DNA of 9,127 nucleotides, taken from Candidatus Omnitrophota bacterium. Lineage in GTDB: Bacteria; Omnitrophota; Gorgyraeia; DTHP01. The DNA lies in the NCBI GenBank assembly GCA_023818555.1, contig JAMWCG010000031.1:1-9127 (forward strand). The letters are read 5' to 3'. Within the stretch, counting starts at the first letter, position 1. Each line of letters begins with the position of its first letter. The translations under genes and the position numbers were made by a program. Of the stretch, positions 1-5,408 are shown one piece after another. The notes below the pieces were generated by a model, which was given only the letters and a program-made list of their open reading frames with translations, had not been told where the DNA came from and ran no database searches.

Positions 1-13
1 TCGCCACTCCTGC
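1..13 (-). tRNA. possible 5' end of a tRNA-Leu, cut by window edge
   Basis: Read on the minus strand, the last 13 nt are GCAGGAGTGGCGA. This fits a bacterial tRNA-Leu start: a 7-nt acceptor 5' strand (GCAGGAG), then T8, G9 and a D-stem beginning GCG, followed by A. The rest of the gene lies outside the window, so neither anticodon nor stem pairing can be tested. It starts 36 nt after the stop codon of the ferritin-like gene, on the same strand. A chance match is quite possible at this length. Confidence 0.33.
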
Positions 14-49
14 AAGTTAACTTTCTCAAAAAACTTATTTAGTCAGGTT

Positions 50-553
50 TTATTTCGCATCACCTTTGGCTATATCTTCTAATAACTGCTTATGCCTGTA
101 CTCTTCCTGAATTATTTTTTGAATTTCTTCTTTAGTCAAAGGATTTGAAACTTCTTGTCTACAAATCTCATAGAATTTTATAGACCTCTCTTCAATAATT
201 ATGCCTAATTTTATAGCTTTTTTAGGGTCAGTTAAAAATTTATCCAGGTCTTCTATATTCTTGTAAGGTTTAAATATACCATAGTCCATACTCCCCAAGA
301 GGTCATCTTCTTCCCATAGTTCCTCTTTATCTTCCCTCAGTCTCAGAAGGAGAGATTCAAATGTCTTTAGATGCTTCTGCTCTTCTGTGACTAAAAAATT
401 TATTATTTCGTTTACTCTTCCTTGAGGAGTATTACCTAACAATTTTTTATAGAACTCTATCCCTTCTTTCTCAATCTGCACAGCGATTTTATAGGCTTCA
501 AATTCATTGAAATCCACGATGATTAAATTTCCATTTTTTTCTTCAATCTTCAT
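50..553 (-). CDS. ferritin-like diiron protein (rubrerythrin-like, no rubredoxin domain)
   Basis: A 167-residue, mostly helical acidic protein with two ferritin-like helix pairs. The first has an E-K-E-G-x-x-F-Y helix (about residues 26-37) followed by E57-E58-Q-K-H61. The second has E121-E122-R-S-x-K-F-Y (about 118-130) followed by E150-E151-Y-R-H154. Two ExxH motifs with their partner glutamates are the usual ligand set of a carboxylate-bridged diiron site in the rubrerythrin/ferritin superfamily. There is no CxxC pair, so the rubredoxin domain of classical rubrerythrin is absent and an electron donor would have to be separate. Such proteins often reduce peroxide or handle iron in anaerobes, but this one's substrate cannot be read from sequence. 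The start has a strong AAGGAG 5 nt upstream. It is the last gene of the acsC operon, 78 nt after the VOC gene, a gap long enough for its own promoter. Confidence 0.8.
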   Translation of the reverse strand: MKIEEKNGNLIIVDFNEFEAYKIAVQIEKEGIEFYKKLLGNTPQGRVNEIINFLVTEEQKHLKTFESLLLRLREDKEELWEEDDLLGSMDYGIFKPYKNIEDLDKFLTDPKKAIKLGIIIEERSIKFYEICRQEVSNPLTKEEIQKIIQEEYRHKQLLEDIAKGDAK

Positions 554-558
554 CTCCT

Positions 559-564
559 CTCCTT
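559..564 (-). promoter_or_regulatory. strong Shine-Dalgarno of the ferritin-like gene
   Basis: AAGGAG on the minus strand, 5 nt before the ATG. A second GGAG directly abuts the ATG. It fixes the start at 553 and is the best ribosome binding site in the left block, suggesting this gene is translated more efficiently than the genes before it. Confidence 0.75.
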
Positions 565-631
565 TCTTAAAAATTTAGATTTCTTTATTATTACCCAACA
601 ATCACTGAAAGGATATCTTTAGGCATAGTCT

Positions 632-1057
632 TTATAAATCTTCTACAAGTTCTATCAAATAATCATCTGGGTCATAACAGAAGCAAACCCGGGTATTTGT
701 GTAAGGGCTTTTTGTGGGTGGAGAAATAAATCTCACTCCTAATTTTTTTAGCCGTTTATATTCATAATTTAAGTTTTTAACCGTAAGAGAAATGTGGTTG
801 TATCCTGGTTTTATCTCTATTTCTGGTTTTTCCCAGAAATGGAGTTCAAATACGGGGGAACTATTTTTAGGCTGATTTTTGCTTCTCATTTTTGCATAAA
901 CCAATTTTATCCCCTTAATTCCCAAAACTTTCTCAGGATAATCTCCTTCTAATTTAATAACTCTTTCTAACTTAAGTCCTAAAATATCACGATAAAAATT
1001 TAACGATTTTTCTAAATCTTTAACTACAATACAGGTATGTCTAAACCCCTTTACCAT
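632..1057 (-). CDS. VOC superfamily metalloprotein (glyoxalase / methylmalonyl-CoA epimerase-like)
   Basis: A 141-residue protein with the two beta-alpha-beta-beta-beta modules of the vicinal oxygen chelate fold. Module 1 (about 1-75) opens with H7-T-C-I-V-V-K-D-L-E-x-S-L-x-F-Y-R-D-I-L-G. Module 2 (about 84-141) opens with N-H88-I-S-L-T-V-K-N-L and ends Y-D-P-D-D-Y-L-I-E136-L-V-E. H7, E71 (in FELHFW), H88 and E136 occupy the four expected metal-ligand positions, so an active divalent-metal enzyme is likely. Members act as glyoxalase I, methylmalonyl-CoA epimerase, dioxygenases or resistance proteins, and length and motifs do not decide among these. It begins 9 nt after cooC, with AGGT as a modest ribosome binding site overlapping the cooC stop, so it is almost certainly co-transcribed with the acs genes. 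A link to corrinoid or acyl-CoA metabolism is only contextual. Confidence 0.8.
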   Translation of the reverse strand: MVKGFRHTCIVVKDLEKSLNFYRDILGLKLERVIKLEGDYPEKVLGIKGIKLVYAKMRSKNQPKNSSPVFELHFWEKPEIEIKPGYNHISLTVKNLNYEYKRLKKLGVRFISPPTKSPYTNTRVCFCYDPDDYLIELVEDL

Positions 1058-1066
1058 TAAACTTAC

Positions 1067-1825
1067 CTAATCACTTTTTTTCTTCAACCTTTCTTCAATA
1101 ATTTTATAAAGAGCTTCTCCGGCACGAGTAGAAACTAAACCCAGCACCGCTTTCCCCTCTTGAACACACATACTTACTTGTAAGTCTTCAGGAATAGAAC
1201 CGATAAAGTTAAGCCGGGCAGATTCCATCATTTCTTTCAGGAAAAGGGGGGGTGTGGAATTTAGACGGTTGAGAATTAAATATTTATCTTTGATTTTTAG
1301 TTTTAACTTCCCCGCAATATCTTGAATCCGTATGGCTGCTCTTAAAGAAACGGGATCAGGATTAGCCACAATAAACAAAACATCAAGGTCATCGGTAGTT
1401 CTCCGGCTCAGATGTTCCATACCCGCTTCTGTATCTGTTACTACCACTTTATATTGTCTAGCCAGTTTGCTCAGATATTCGCGGAGAAGATGGTTTACTG
1501 CACAGTAGCATCCTTGGGATTCGGGACGTCCCATTACCAATAAATCCACATTCTCACCCTCTACTAAAATCTCATTCAGCCTGCGTAAGATAAATTCATT
1601 TTTTGTCTCTCCATTCATAACCTTTCCCTCTAAGACTTCCTCTCTTATATCTGCAATCGTCTCATTAAAATCCAAACCTAAGGCAATATTTAAATTAGCA
1701 TTGGGGTCAGCATCCACTGCTAAAACCGGGGTAATCTTTTTATCTATAAAATACTTTATAGCCAGTGCAGATAAAGTAGTTTTTCCTGCTCCCCCTTTAC
1801 CGGAAAAAGCAATCTTCAAAGCCAT
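1067..1825 (-). CDS. cooC: CooC/AcsF-type nickel-insertion ATPase for CODH/acetyl-CoA synthase
   Basis: A 252-residue MinD/NifH-class P-loop ATPase. A deviant Walker A motif with signature lysine lies at residues 9-17 (G-K10-G-G-A-G-K15-T-T). A-V-D-A-D-P-N-A-N-L-N follows at 36-46. The motif C106-Y-C108-A-V-N-H-L-L-R is the CxC that binds the metal at the dimer interface in CooC. D131-T-E-A-G-M-E-H at 131-138 is the conserved switch/Walker B region. Family members hydrolyse ATP to mature the nickel centre of carbon monoxide dehydrogenase (CooC) or acetyl-CoA synthase (AcsF). The two types are hard to separate by eye, so the symbol is provisional. It lies 52 nt after acsV and 9 nt before the VOC gene. 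There is no recognisable Shine-Dalgarno before the ATG; the bases there form a TTGTTAA-type partial palindrome. Confidence 0.9.
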   Translation of the reverse strand: MALKIAFSGKGGAGKTTLSALAIKYFIDKKITPVLAVDADPNANLNIALGLDFNETIADIREEVLEGKVMNGETKNEFILRRLNEILVEGENVDLLVMGRPESQGCYCAVNHLLREYLSKLARQYKVVVTDTEAGMEHLSRRTTDDLDVLFIVANPDPVSLRAAIRIQDIAGKLKLKIKDKYLILNRLNSTPPLFLKEMMESARLNFIGSIPEDLQVSMCVQEGKAVLGLVSTRAGEALYKIIEERLKKKSD

Positions 1826-1826
1826 C

Positions 1827-1844
1827 TTTTAAAGTAGTTAACAA
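1827..1844 (-). promoter_or_regulatory. Rex-like partial palindrome directly before cooC
   Basis: On the minus strand this reads TTGTTAA-CTAC-TTTAAAA. It matches 12 of 14 defined positions of the clostridial Rex-type operator TTGTTAA-N4-TTAACAA and lies 1 nt before the cooC start codon. The match is real, but the DNA is AT-rich and no Rex gene is in the window, so function is inferred. Confidence 0.3.
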
Positions 1845-1877
1845 TTTATTTCCCTTAAGTCTGCTTCATGGACGAAC

Positions 1878-3821
1878 CTAACTTAACCCCGAAAGGATTT
1901 TTTTTACTGAAGGAAATCTATCAATGTCTGTATGGGGAATGAATAAAGATGCGCTATTATTATTCATAAAATTAGGATTGGTGCTTAAGTCAAGATAGGT
2001 CATCTTCCGTGCAATTTCCTCTGCCTCTTCATATGCCTCCTGGGAAAGCAGACACATCTTTGCTCCAGTAATTGAGGAATTGCCAATAAAAACAAATCTT
2101 TCTTCTGGCAAGTCGGGAAGAAGTCCAATCATAATCGCCTTTTTAATATCCAGGGAGGTCCCCATACCTCCGGAAATAAAGAAATGTTTTATATCTTTAA
2201 AAGTATAACCTGTATTCTTCAATAAAACCTCGGCTCCGGAATAAATCGCTCCCTTAGCATGAATGATGTTTTTGATATCCGGCTCAGTAAGCGTAATATC
2301 CTGCAAAACTTCGGTATCATCAGCGTAGACAAGGATAAATTCTTTCTCTTCCCGTTCAACTATGCGCGGACTCTTCCCTAATTTCAGTCTTCCCGAACGG
2401 TCAAGCAAATCGTTCTTCAGAAGTTCACCCAGAGCATCTATAATCCCCGAACCACAAATTCCTTTTGGTTTTGTATTCCCGATGGTTTGCACCTTCACAG
2501 TATTCTCACGAACATCTATCTCTATCTTCTGAATCGCTCCTTTCATTGCCCGGGTTCCCCATCTTATTCCTCCTCCTTCAAAACAGGGTCCTGCAGAAGT
2601 AGAACAGGCAAGCATCCAATCGCGGTTACCTAAAACAATTTCTCCGTTTGTGCCTAAATCAATGAGCAGAGACAAATCCTTGGTCTTATTCATTCCCGAG
2701 GCAAGAACTCCTGCTGTAATATCTCCTCCTATATAACTGGAAATACCGGGAATACAGGAAAGTAATCCCCGGGGATGAATCTTAATCCCCGCCTCAGCCG
2801 CCCGAATTACCGGGACAAAATTGGCTGTAGGGATATAAGGCTCCCTTCTAATGTATGTAGGGTCAACTTTGAGTAAAAGGTGAATCATCGTGGTATTACC
2901 AGCGCACATTACTGCATAAACATCGCTGAGATTAATTCCATTATCCTTGGTCAATTTATGAATCAGTTCATTTATGGTATCCACTACTGCGTGATGGAGT
3001 TTCTCCAAACCCTGAGGTTCTTCAGCAAGGATAATCCGCGAAATTACATCCTCGCCAAAATCTATTTGACGATTGTAAGAAGCCTTTGCACCTAATACCT
3101 CCTGTGTATTGAGATTGACTAAATAAGCAACCACGGTGGTAGTTCCAATATCTAAGGCAATGCCAAAATTATGCTCTGCAGTATTCCCCGGTTCAATAAC
3201 CACAATCTCTGTGGTGCGATTGCGATTTCCCAAGACCACGGTAACCTTCCAATTACTTTCGCGTAAAACCCGTCCTAAGTTACGCACATTTGCCAAGCCC
3301 GTCTGCATAATGGGTATTTCCCGCATACGGCGGAGTTCCCGATAAAGTCTTTCCAGGTCACTAAGACTATCTTGAAGTGTGGGAGGGGGTAATTCTAAGT
3401 AAACTTTGGTGGAAAGCGGACTGTGGGTAAAGATTCTTCTTTCTAAGGAAGGAACTCTTTCCATTTCTTCCGCAGGTGTATAAAGACCAGCTAAGCGTTC
3501 TGCTTTCAATTCTGCAGTAAGAATTTCCATCTCTTCAATGCGTGACTCTGCAGGAACTTCTACCACCAAATCCGATTTAGGAGTGGTTCGGCAGGCAAGC
3601 ACATAACCTTGCTTTCTCTCTTCTCCACTTATCCTTCCACTCAATTCAGTATTAAATTCACCTGCTTTTATAATCACCCGGCAGCGACCACATACTCCCT
3701 CTCCTCCACAGGAGTTAAAAATTTTAATTCCGGCCTTTATAGCTGCGGAAAGTAAATCCGTAGCCTTAGAAATTTCTATGGATTTACCATATGGTAAAAA
3801 GGTAATTTTACAAATTTCCAT
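1878..3821 (-). CDS. acsV: corrinoid activation protein (RACo / AcsV), 2Fe-2S plus ASKHA ATPase
   Basis: A 647-residue reductive activator of the corrinoid iron-sulfur protein. When CFeSP cobalt is accidentally oxidised to Co(II), this family uses ATP to drive uphill electron transfer back to Co(I). An N-terminal 2Fe-2S ferredoxin domain (about 1-95) has C38-x5-C44-x2-C47-x29-C77. A linker/middle region spans about 95-215. The C-terminal actin-like ASKHA ATPase (DUF4445-type) has phosphate-1 motif D224-I-G-T-T-T, a CAGNTTM segment, phosphate-2 motif D-L-G-T-N-G-E, and adenosine motif S-G-G-M-G-T. Length and domain order match RACo of Carboxydothermus. It follows acsC, its expected substrate gene, by 29 nt, which strongly supports this over the related activators of methanol or methylamine corrinoid proteins. 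Only a weak CGGAT precedes the ATG, so translation may depend on coupling to acsC. Confidence 0.93.
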   Translation of the reverse strand: MEICKITFLPYGKSIEISKATDLLSAAIKAGIKIFNSCGGEGVCGRCRVIIKAGEFNTELSGRISGEERKQGYVLACRTTPKSDLVVEVPAESRIEEMEILTAELKAERLAGLYTPAEEMERVPSLERRIFTHSPLSTKVYLELPPPTLQDSLSDLERLYRELRRMREIPIMQTGLANVRNLGRVLRESNWKVTVVLGNRNRTTEIVVIEPGNTAEHNFGIALDIGTTTVVAYLVNLNTQEVLGAKASYNRQIDFGEDVISRIILAEEPQGLEKLHHAVVDTINELIHKLTKDNGINLSDVYAVMCAGNTTMIHLLLKVDPTYIRREPYIPTANFVPVIRAAEAGIKIHPRGLLSCIPGISSYIGGDITAGVLASGMNKTKDLSLLIDLGTNGEIVLGNRDWMLACSTSAGPCFEGGGIRWGTRAMKGAIQKIEIDVRENTVKVQTIGNTKPKGICGSGIIDALGELLKNDLLDRSGRLKLGKSPRIVEREEKEFILVYADDTEVLQDITLTEPDIKNIIHAKGAIYSGAEVLLKNTGYTFKDIKHFFISGGMGTSLDIKKAIMIGLLPDLPEERFVFIGNSSITGAKMCLLSQEAYEEAEEIARKMTYLDLSTNPNFMNNNSASLFIPHTDIDRFPSVKKILSGLS

Positions 3822-3850
3822 TACTTTATCATTTATCCGTTGGTCATGGG

Positions 3851-5188
3851 TTAACTATAGAGTTGCCTTAAAAACTTGGGTATCCCGGAGGCTTCTTTTG
3901 GACCCACAATTACTTGCCAACCTGTTTCCTCTTCTAATTTACCACTTAAAACTGCTACATACCCAGGGATGATTATCCTCCGATGAGTAATTTTATTTTC
4001 TAAGTCCTGTGTCTTCATCGCCTTGGCAATCGTCTCCGCAGTAAATTTTTCGGCTGCCCACGCAGTCAATACCGACATCCCTTCAGTGTCAACAACTAAA
4101 AGATAAGCAGGAACCTTAGAATTTTCTATCTCCGGAGTAACGGTATAAAAGGTAAGGGAAAAATTTGTAGTGACTAAAAGAGGAGAATCTCTCGGGGGGA
4201 CTCCAATCTCATATAATTTAGGCTCCACCGTCACCGGCTTCTGAGGGTCGGTAAAAATATTTTGTCTCAAGGTAAGCAAAGCGAGATGTGCCTCTAAGTC
4301 AAGAAAATCCACTACCACTATACTGGCATATTTAGCAATGTATGTCCCTGCCTCCAGAGTAGCTATCTCCTTATCTTTATTTGGAACAAAGCAAATCAAG
4401 GGGAACCCTGCAGGTCTAAAATTCTTCAAAATGGCTAATCTTCTTAAGATGGTAAGATTCTGTAATGTCTCACCCACATTTTCTCCACTGGCATCTAAAA
4501 TTAACTCCTTATAACCACTTTTGATTGTCTCTTCAGCCAACTGGAGACTTTTCTCTAAGGTTTCCCCTTTAATTACCAAGGGGAGAGAGTTTCCCTTAAC
4601 TAGTTCTATATACCTGTCAATACTTTCCGGTTCTGTCCAGTAAACAATGGGTTTAACCTTACCTAAAATTTTTATCGCTTCCTTTAAAGTCTCGGCATGA
4701 GAAGAAATTAAAATAATTCCTAACTGGTTATTTTCTGCAGATTTTTCTACCAACTGAATAAATTTCTTTTTATCCTGAGAAGTTTGATGAAGGGCGAGCA
4801 TATCCAATTTCAATTCTTGGGCAACTCTTTCAAAAGAAAGAGAATTGATTTGGTTAATTCTCTTTTCTATTTCTCCTTCAGGAAGCGTGTCGGATAGGAC
4901 GATGGCTATGGCAGTAGGGTGATAGAAAGTTTTCTCATGACGAAAAAGGACTGTCTCCCCGCCTAACTCTATTTTTCTCCCCTCCCGCCCTACTACAATG
5001 GTTCTAATAGGAGGTTCAGCCGCTTCTGATAAAACTCGTTTTGCTTCTTCGGAAACATAAGGACATTCCTCCAGAGAACCCTTTTTTGCCAAAAGGCGCA
5101 TCGCAAAAGCAAGGCAGGTGGGGGAACCGCATTTCTTGCAATTTGTCTTGGGCAACAATTTATAAATATCTAATGCCGTCAGCGCCAT
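3851..5188 (-). CDS. acsC: corrinoid iron-sulfur protein (CFeSP) large subunit
   Basis: A 445-residue, full-length CFeSP gamma subunit. CFeSP carries the methyl group from methyltetrahydrofolate to acetyl-CoA synthase on a cobamide in the Wood-Ljungdahl pathway. The N-terminal 4Fe-4S domain has C17-x2-C20-x4-C25-x16-C42 (T-N-C-K-K-C-G-S-P-T-C). A TIM-barrel region runs from about 90 to 320. The C-terminal corrinoid-binding domain has the family stretches L-L-V-T-T-N-F-S-L-T-F-Y-T-V, Y-L-L-V-V-D-T-E-G, H-R-R-I-I-I-P-G and W-Q-V-I-V-G-P. All cluster ligands are present and there is no frame damage. The start is supported by GGGAG 6 nt upstream, which sits between the tRNA-Pro and the ATG. acsV follows at 29 nt. 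The small subunit (acsD) that would complete the heterodimer is not in the window and must lie elsewhere. Confidence 0.95.
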   Translation of the reverse strand: MALTALDIYKLLPKTNCKKCGSPTCLAFAMRLLAKKGSLEECPYVSEEAKRVLSEAAEPPIRTIVVGREGRKIELGGETVLFRHEKTFYHPTAIAIVLSDTLPEGEIEKRINQINSLSFERVAQELKLDMLALHQTSQDKKKFIQLVEKSAENNQLGIILISSHAETLKEAIKILGKVKPIVYWTEPESIDRYIELVKGNSLPLVIKGETLEKSLQLAEETIKSGYKELILDASGENVGETLQNLTILRRLAILKNFRPAGFPLICFVPNKDKEIATLEAGTYIAKYASIVVVDFLDLEAHLALLTLRQNIFTDPQKPVTVEPKLYEIGVPPRDSPLLVTTNFSLTFYTVTPEIENSKVPAYLLVVDTEGMSVLTAWAAEKFTAETIAKAMKTQDLENKITHRRIIIPGYVAVLSGKLEEETGWQVIVGPKEASGIPKFLRQLYS

Positions 5189-5194
5189 CTTTTT

Positions 5195-5199
5195 CTCCC
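5195..5199 (-). promoter_or_regulatory. acsC Shine-Dalgarno, abutting the tRNA 3' end
   Basis: GGGAG on the minus strand, 6 nt (AAAAAG) before the acsC ATG and 1 nt after the tRNA-Pro discriminator base. It is perfectly complementary to CTCCC in the 3' end of the tRNA (5205-5209), with a 5-nt loop between. Its accessibility could therefore depend on tRNA folding or removal. Confidence 0.7.
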
Positions 5200-5200
5200 A

Positions 5201-5276
5201 TCGGGGGAGTGAGATTTGAACTCACGACCTCCTGAACCCCATTCAGGCGCGCTCATCCAAACTGCGCCATCCCCCG
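5201..5276 (-). tRNA. trnP: tRNA-Pro (anticodon GGG)
   Basis: A 76-nt cloverleaf with no mismatch in any stem. The acceptor is CGGGGGA / TCCCCCG, followed by T8 and G9. The D-stem is GCGC/GCGC with an 11-nt loop containing GG. The anticodon stem is CCTGA/TCAGG with loop ATGGGGT, placing GGG at 34-36 and G at 37. The variable loop has 5 nt and the T-stem is GTGAG/CTCAC with loop TTCAAAT. C1-G72, A73 and G37 are typical of bacterial tRNA-Pro. It reads CCC and CCU codons. The 3' CCA is not encoded (TGG follows A73), so a CCA-adding enzyme is needed. It has its own promoter upstream and lies 12 nt before acsC on the same strand, so a shared primary transcript is likely. Confidence 0.96.
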
Positions 5277-5304
5277 CGTAATAAACTAACAAATTGTTAA
5301 AGTG

Positions 5305-5333
5305 ATTATAGCAAAATTTCCAAAAACTGTATA
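5305..5333 (-). promoter_or_regulatory. sigma-70-type promoter for tRNA-Pro and the acsC operon
   Basis: On the minus strand the -10 box is a perfect TATAAT (5310-5305), preceded by TGC, giving an extended -10. A 17-bp spacer separates it from TATACA at 5333-5328, which matches 4 of 6 bases of TTGACA. The bases just upstream (5334-5350) are almost all A/T, like an UP element. Transcription would start near 5298, leaving about 22 nt before the mature tRNA. No promoter of similar quality was seen between the tRNA and acsC, so this is the best candidate to drive the whole left block. Confidence 0.72.
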
Positions 5334-5368
5334 GATATTTTTATAGAAAACAAACAGCGTTTCTTCAA

Positions 5369-5386
5369 TTGTTAAACAGTTAATCC
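5369..5386 (+). promoter_or_regulatory. Rex-like half-conserved palindrome upstream of the promoter
   Basis: The plus strand reads TTGTTAA-ACAG-TTAATCC, 11 of 14 positions matching TTGTTAA-N4-TTAACAA. It lies about 70-90 nt upstream of the predicted start of the tRNA/acsC transcript. A poorer copy (10 of 14) at 5294-5311 overlaps the -10 box. These are candidate operator sites only. Confidence 0.25.
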
Positions 5387-5408
5387 CATTAATTATCACT
5401 CCAGAAAT

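Larger units (their letters stand above)
5277..5408 (-). other. 132-nt spacer between ispG and tRNA-Pro
   Basis: This is the longest non-coding gap in the window. Reading from the ispG stop, it holds a weak AT-only inverted repeat (TTAAT-GGG-ATTAA), an AT-rich stretch, the promoter and a roughly 22-nt leader to the tRNA. AATTGTTAA occurs twice, at 5292-5300 and 5367-5375, in plus-strand orientation. I see no GC-rich hairpin followed by a T-run, so read-through from ispG is possible. No cobalamin-riboswitch-like sequence is recognisable. Confidence 0.6.

Noticed and set aside
554..631. Separate promoter for the ferritin-like gene (TTGTTG, 18 nt, TAAATT on the minus strand)
   Set aside because: Matches are only 3/6 and 4/6 in an AT-rich gap, too weak to list as a feature, though a promoter is possible there.
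1878..3821. Possibility that the ASKHA protein activates a methanol/methylamine corrinoid system
   Set aside because: The N-terminal 2Fe-2S domain with Cx5Cx2C and the adjacent acsC fit RACo/AcsV; RamA-type activators carry C-terminal 4Fe-4S clusters instead.
5041..5235. Plus-strand open frame running across the acsC start and into the tRNA
   Set aside because: It overlaps the antisense of both the 4Fe-4S domain and the tRNA-Pro; its C-terminal residues are just translated tRNA sequence.
5334..5408. Intrinsic terminator after ispG
   Set aside because: The only inverted repeats are AT-only or 4 bp (AAAC-GCT-GTTT), with no stable stem followed by a proper T-run.
5277..5408. Cobalamin riboswitch before the corrinoid genes
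   Set aside because: The 132-nt gap is too short and AT-rich, with no recognisable B12 box, and the tRNA lies between it and acsC.
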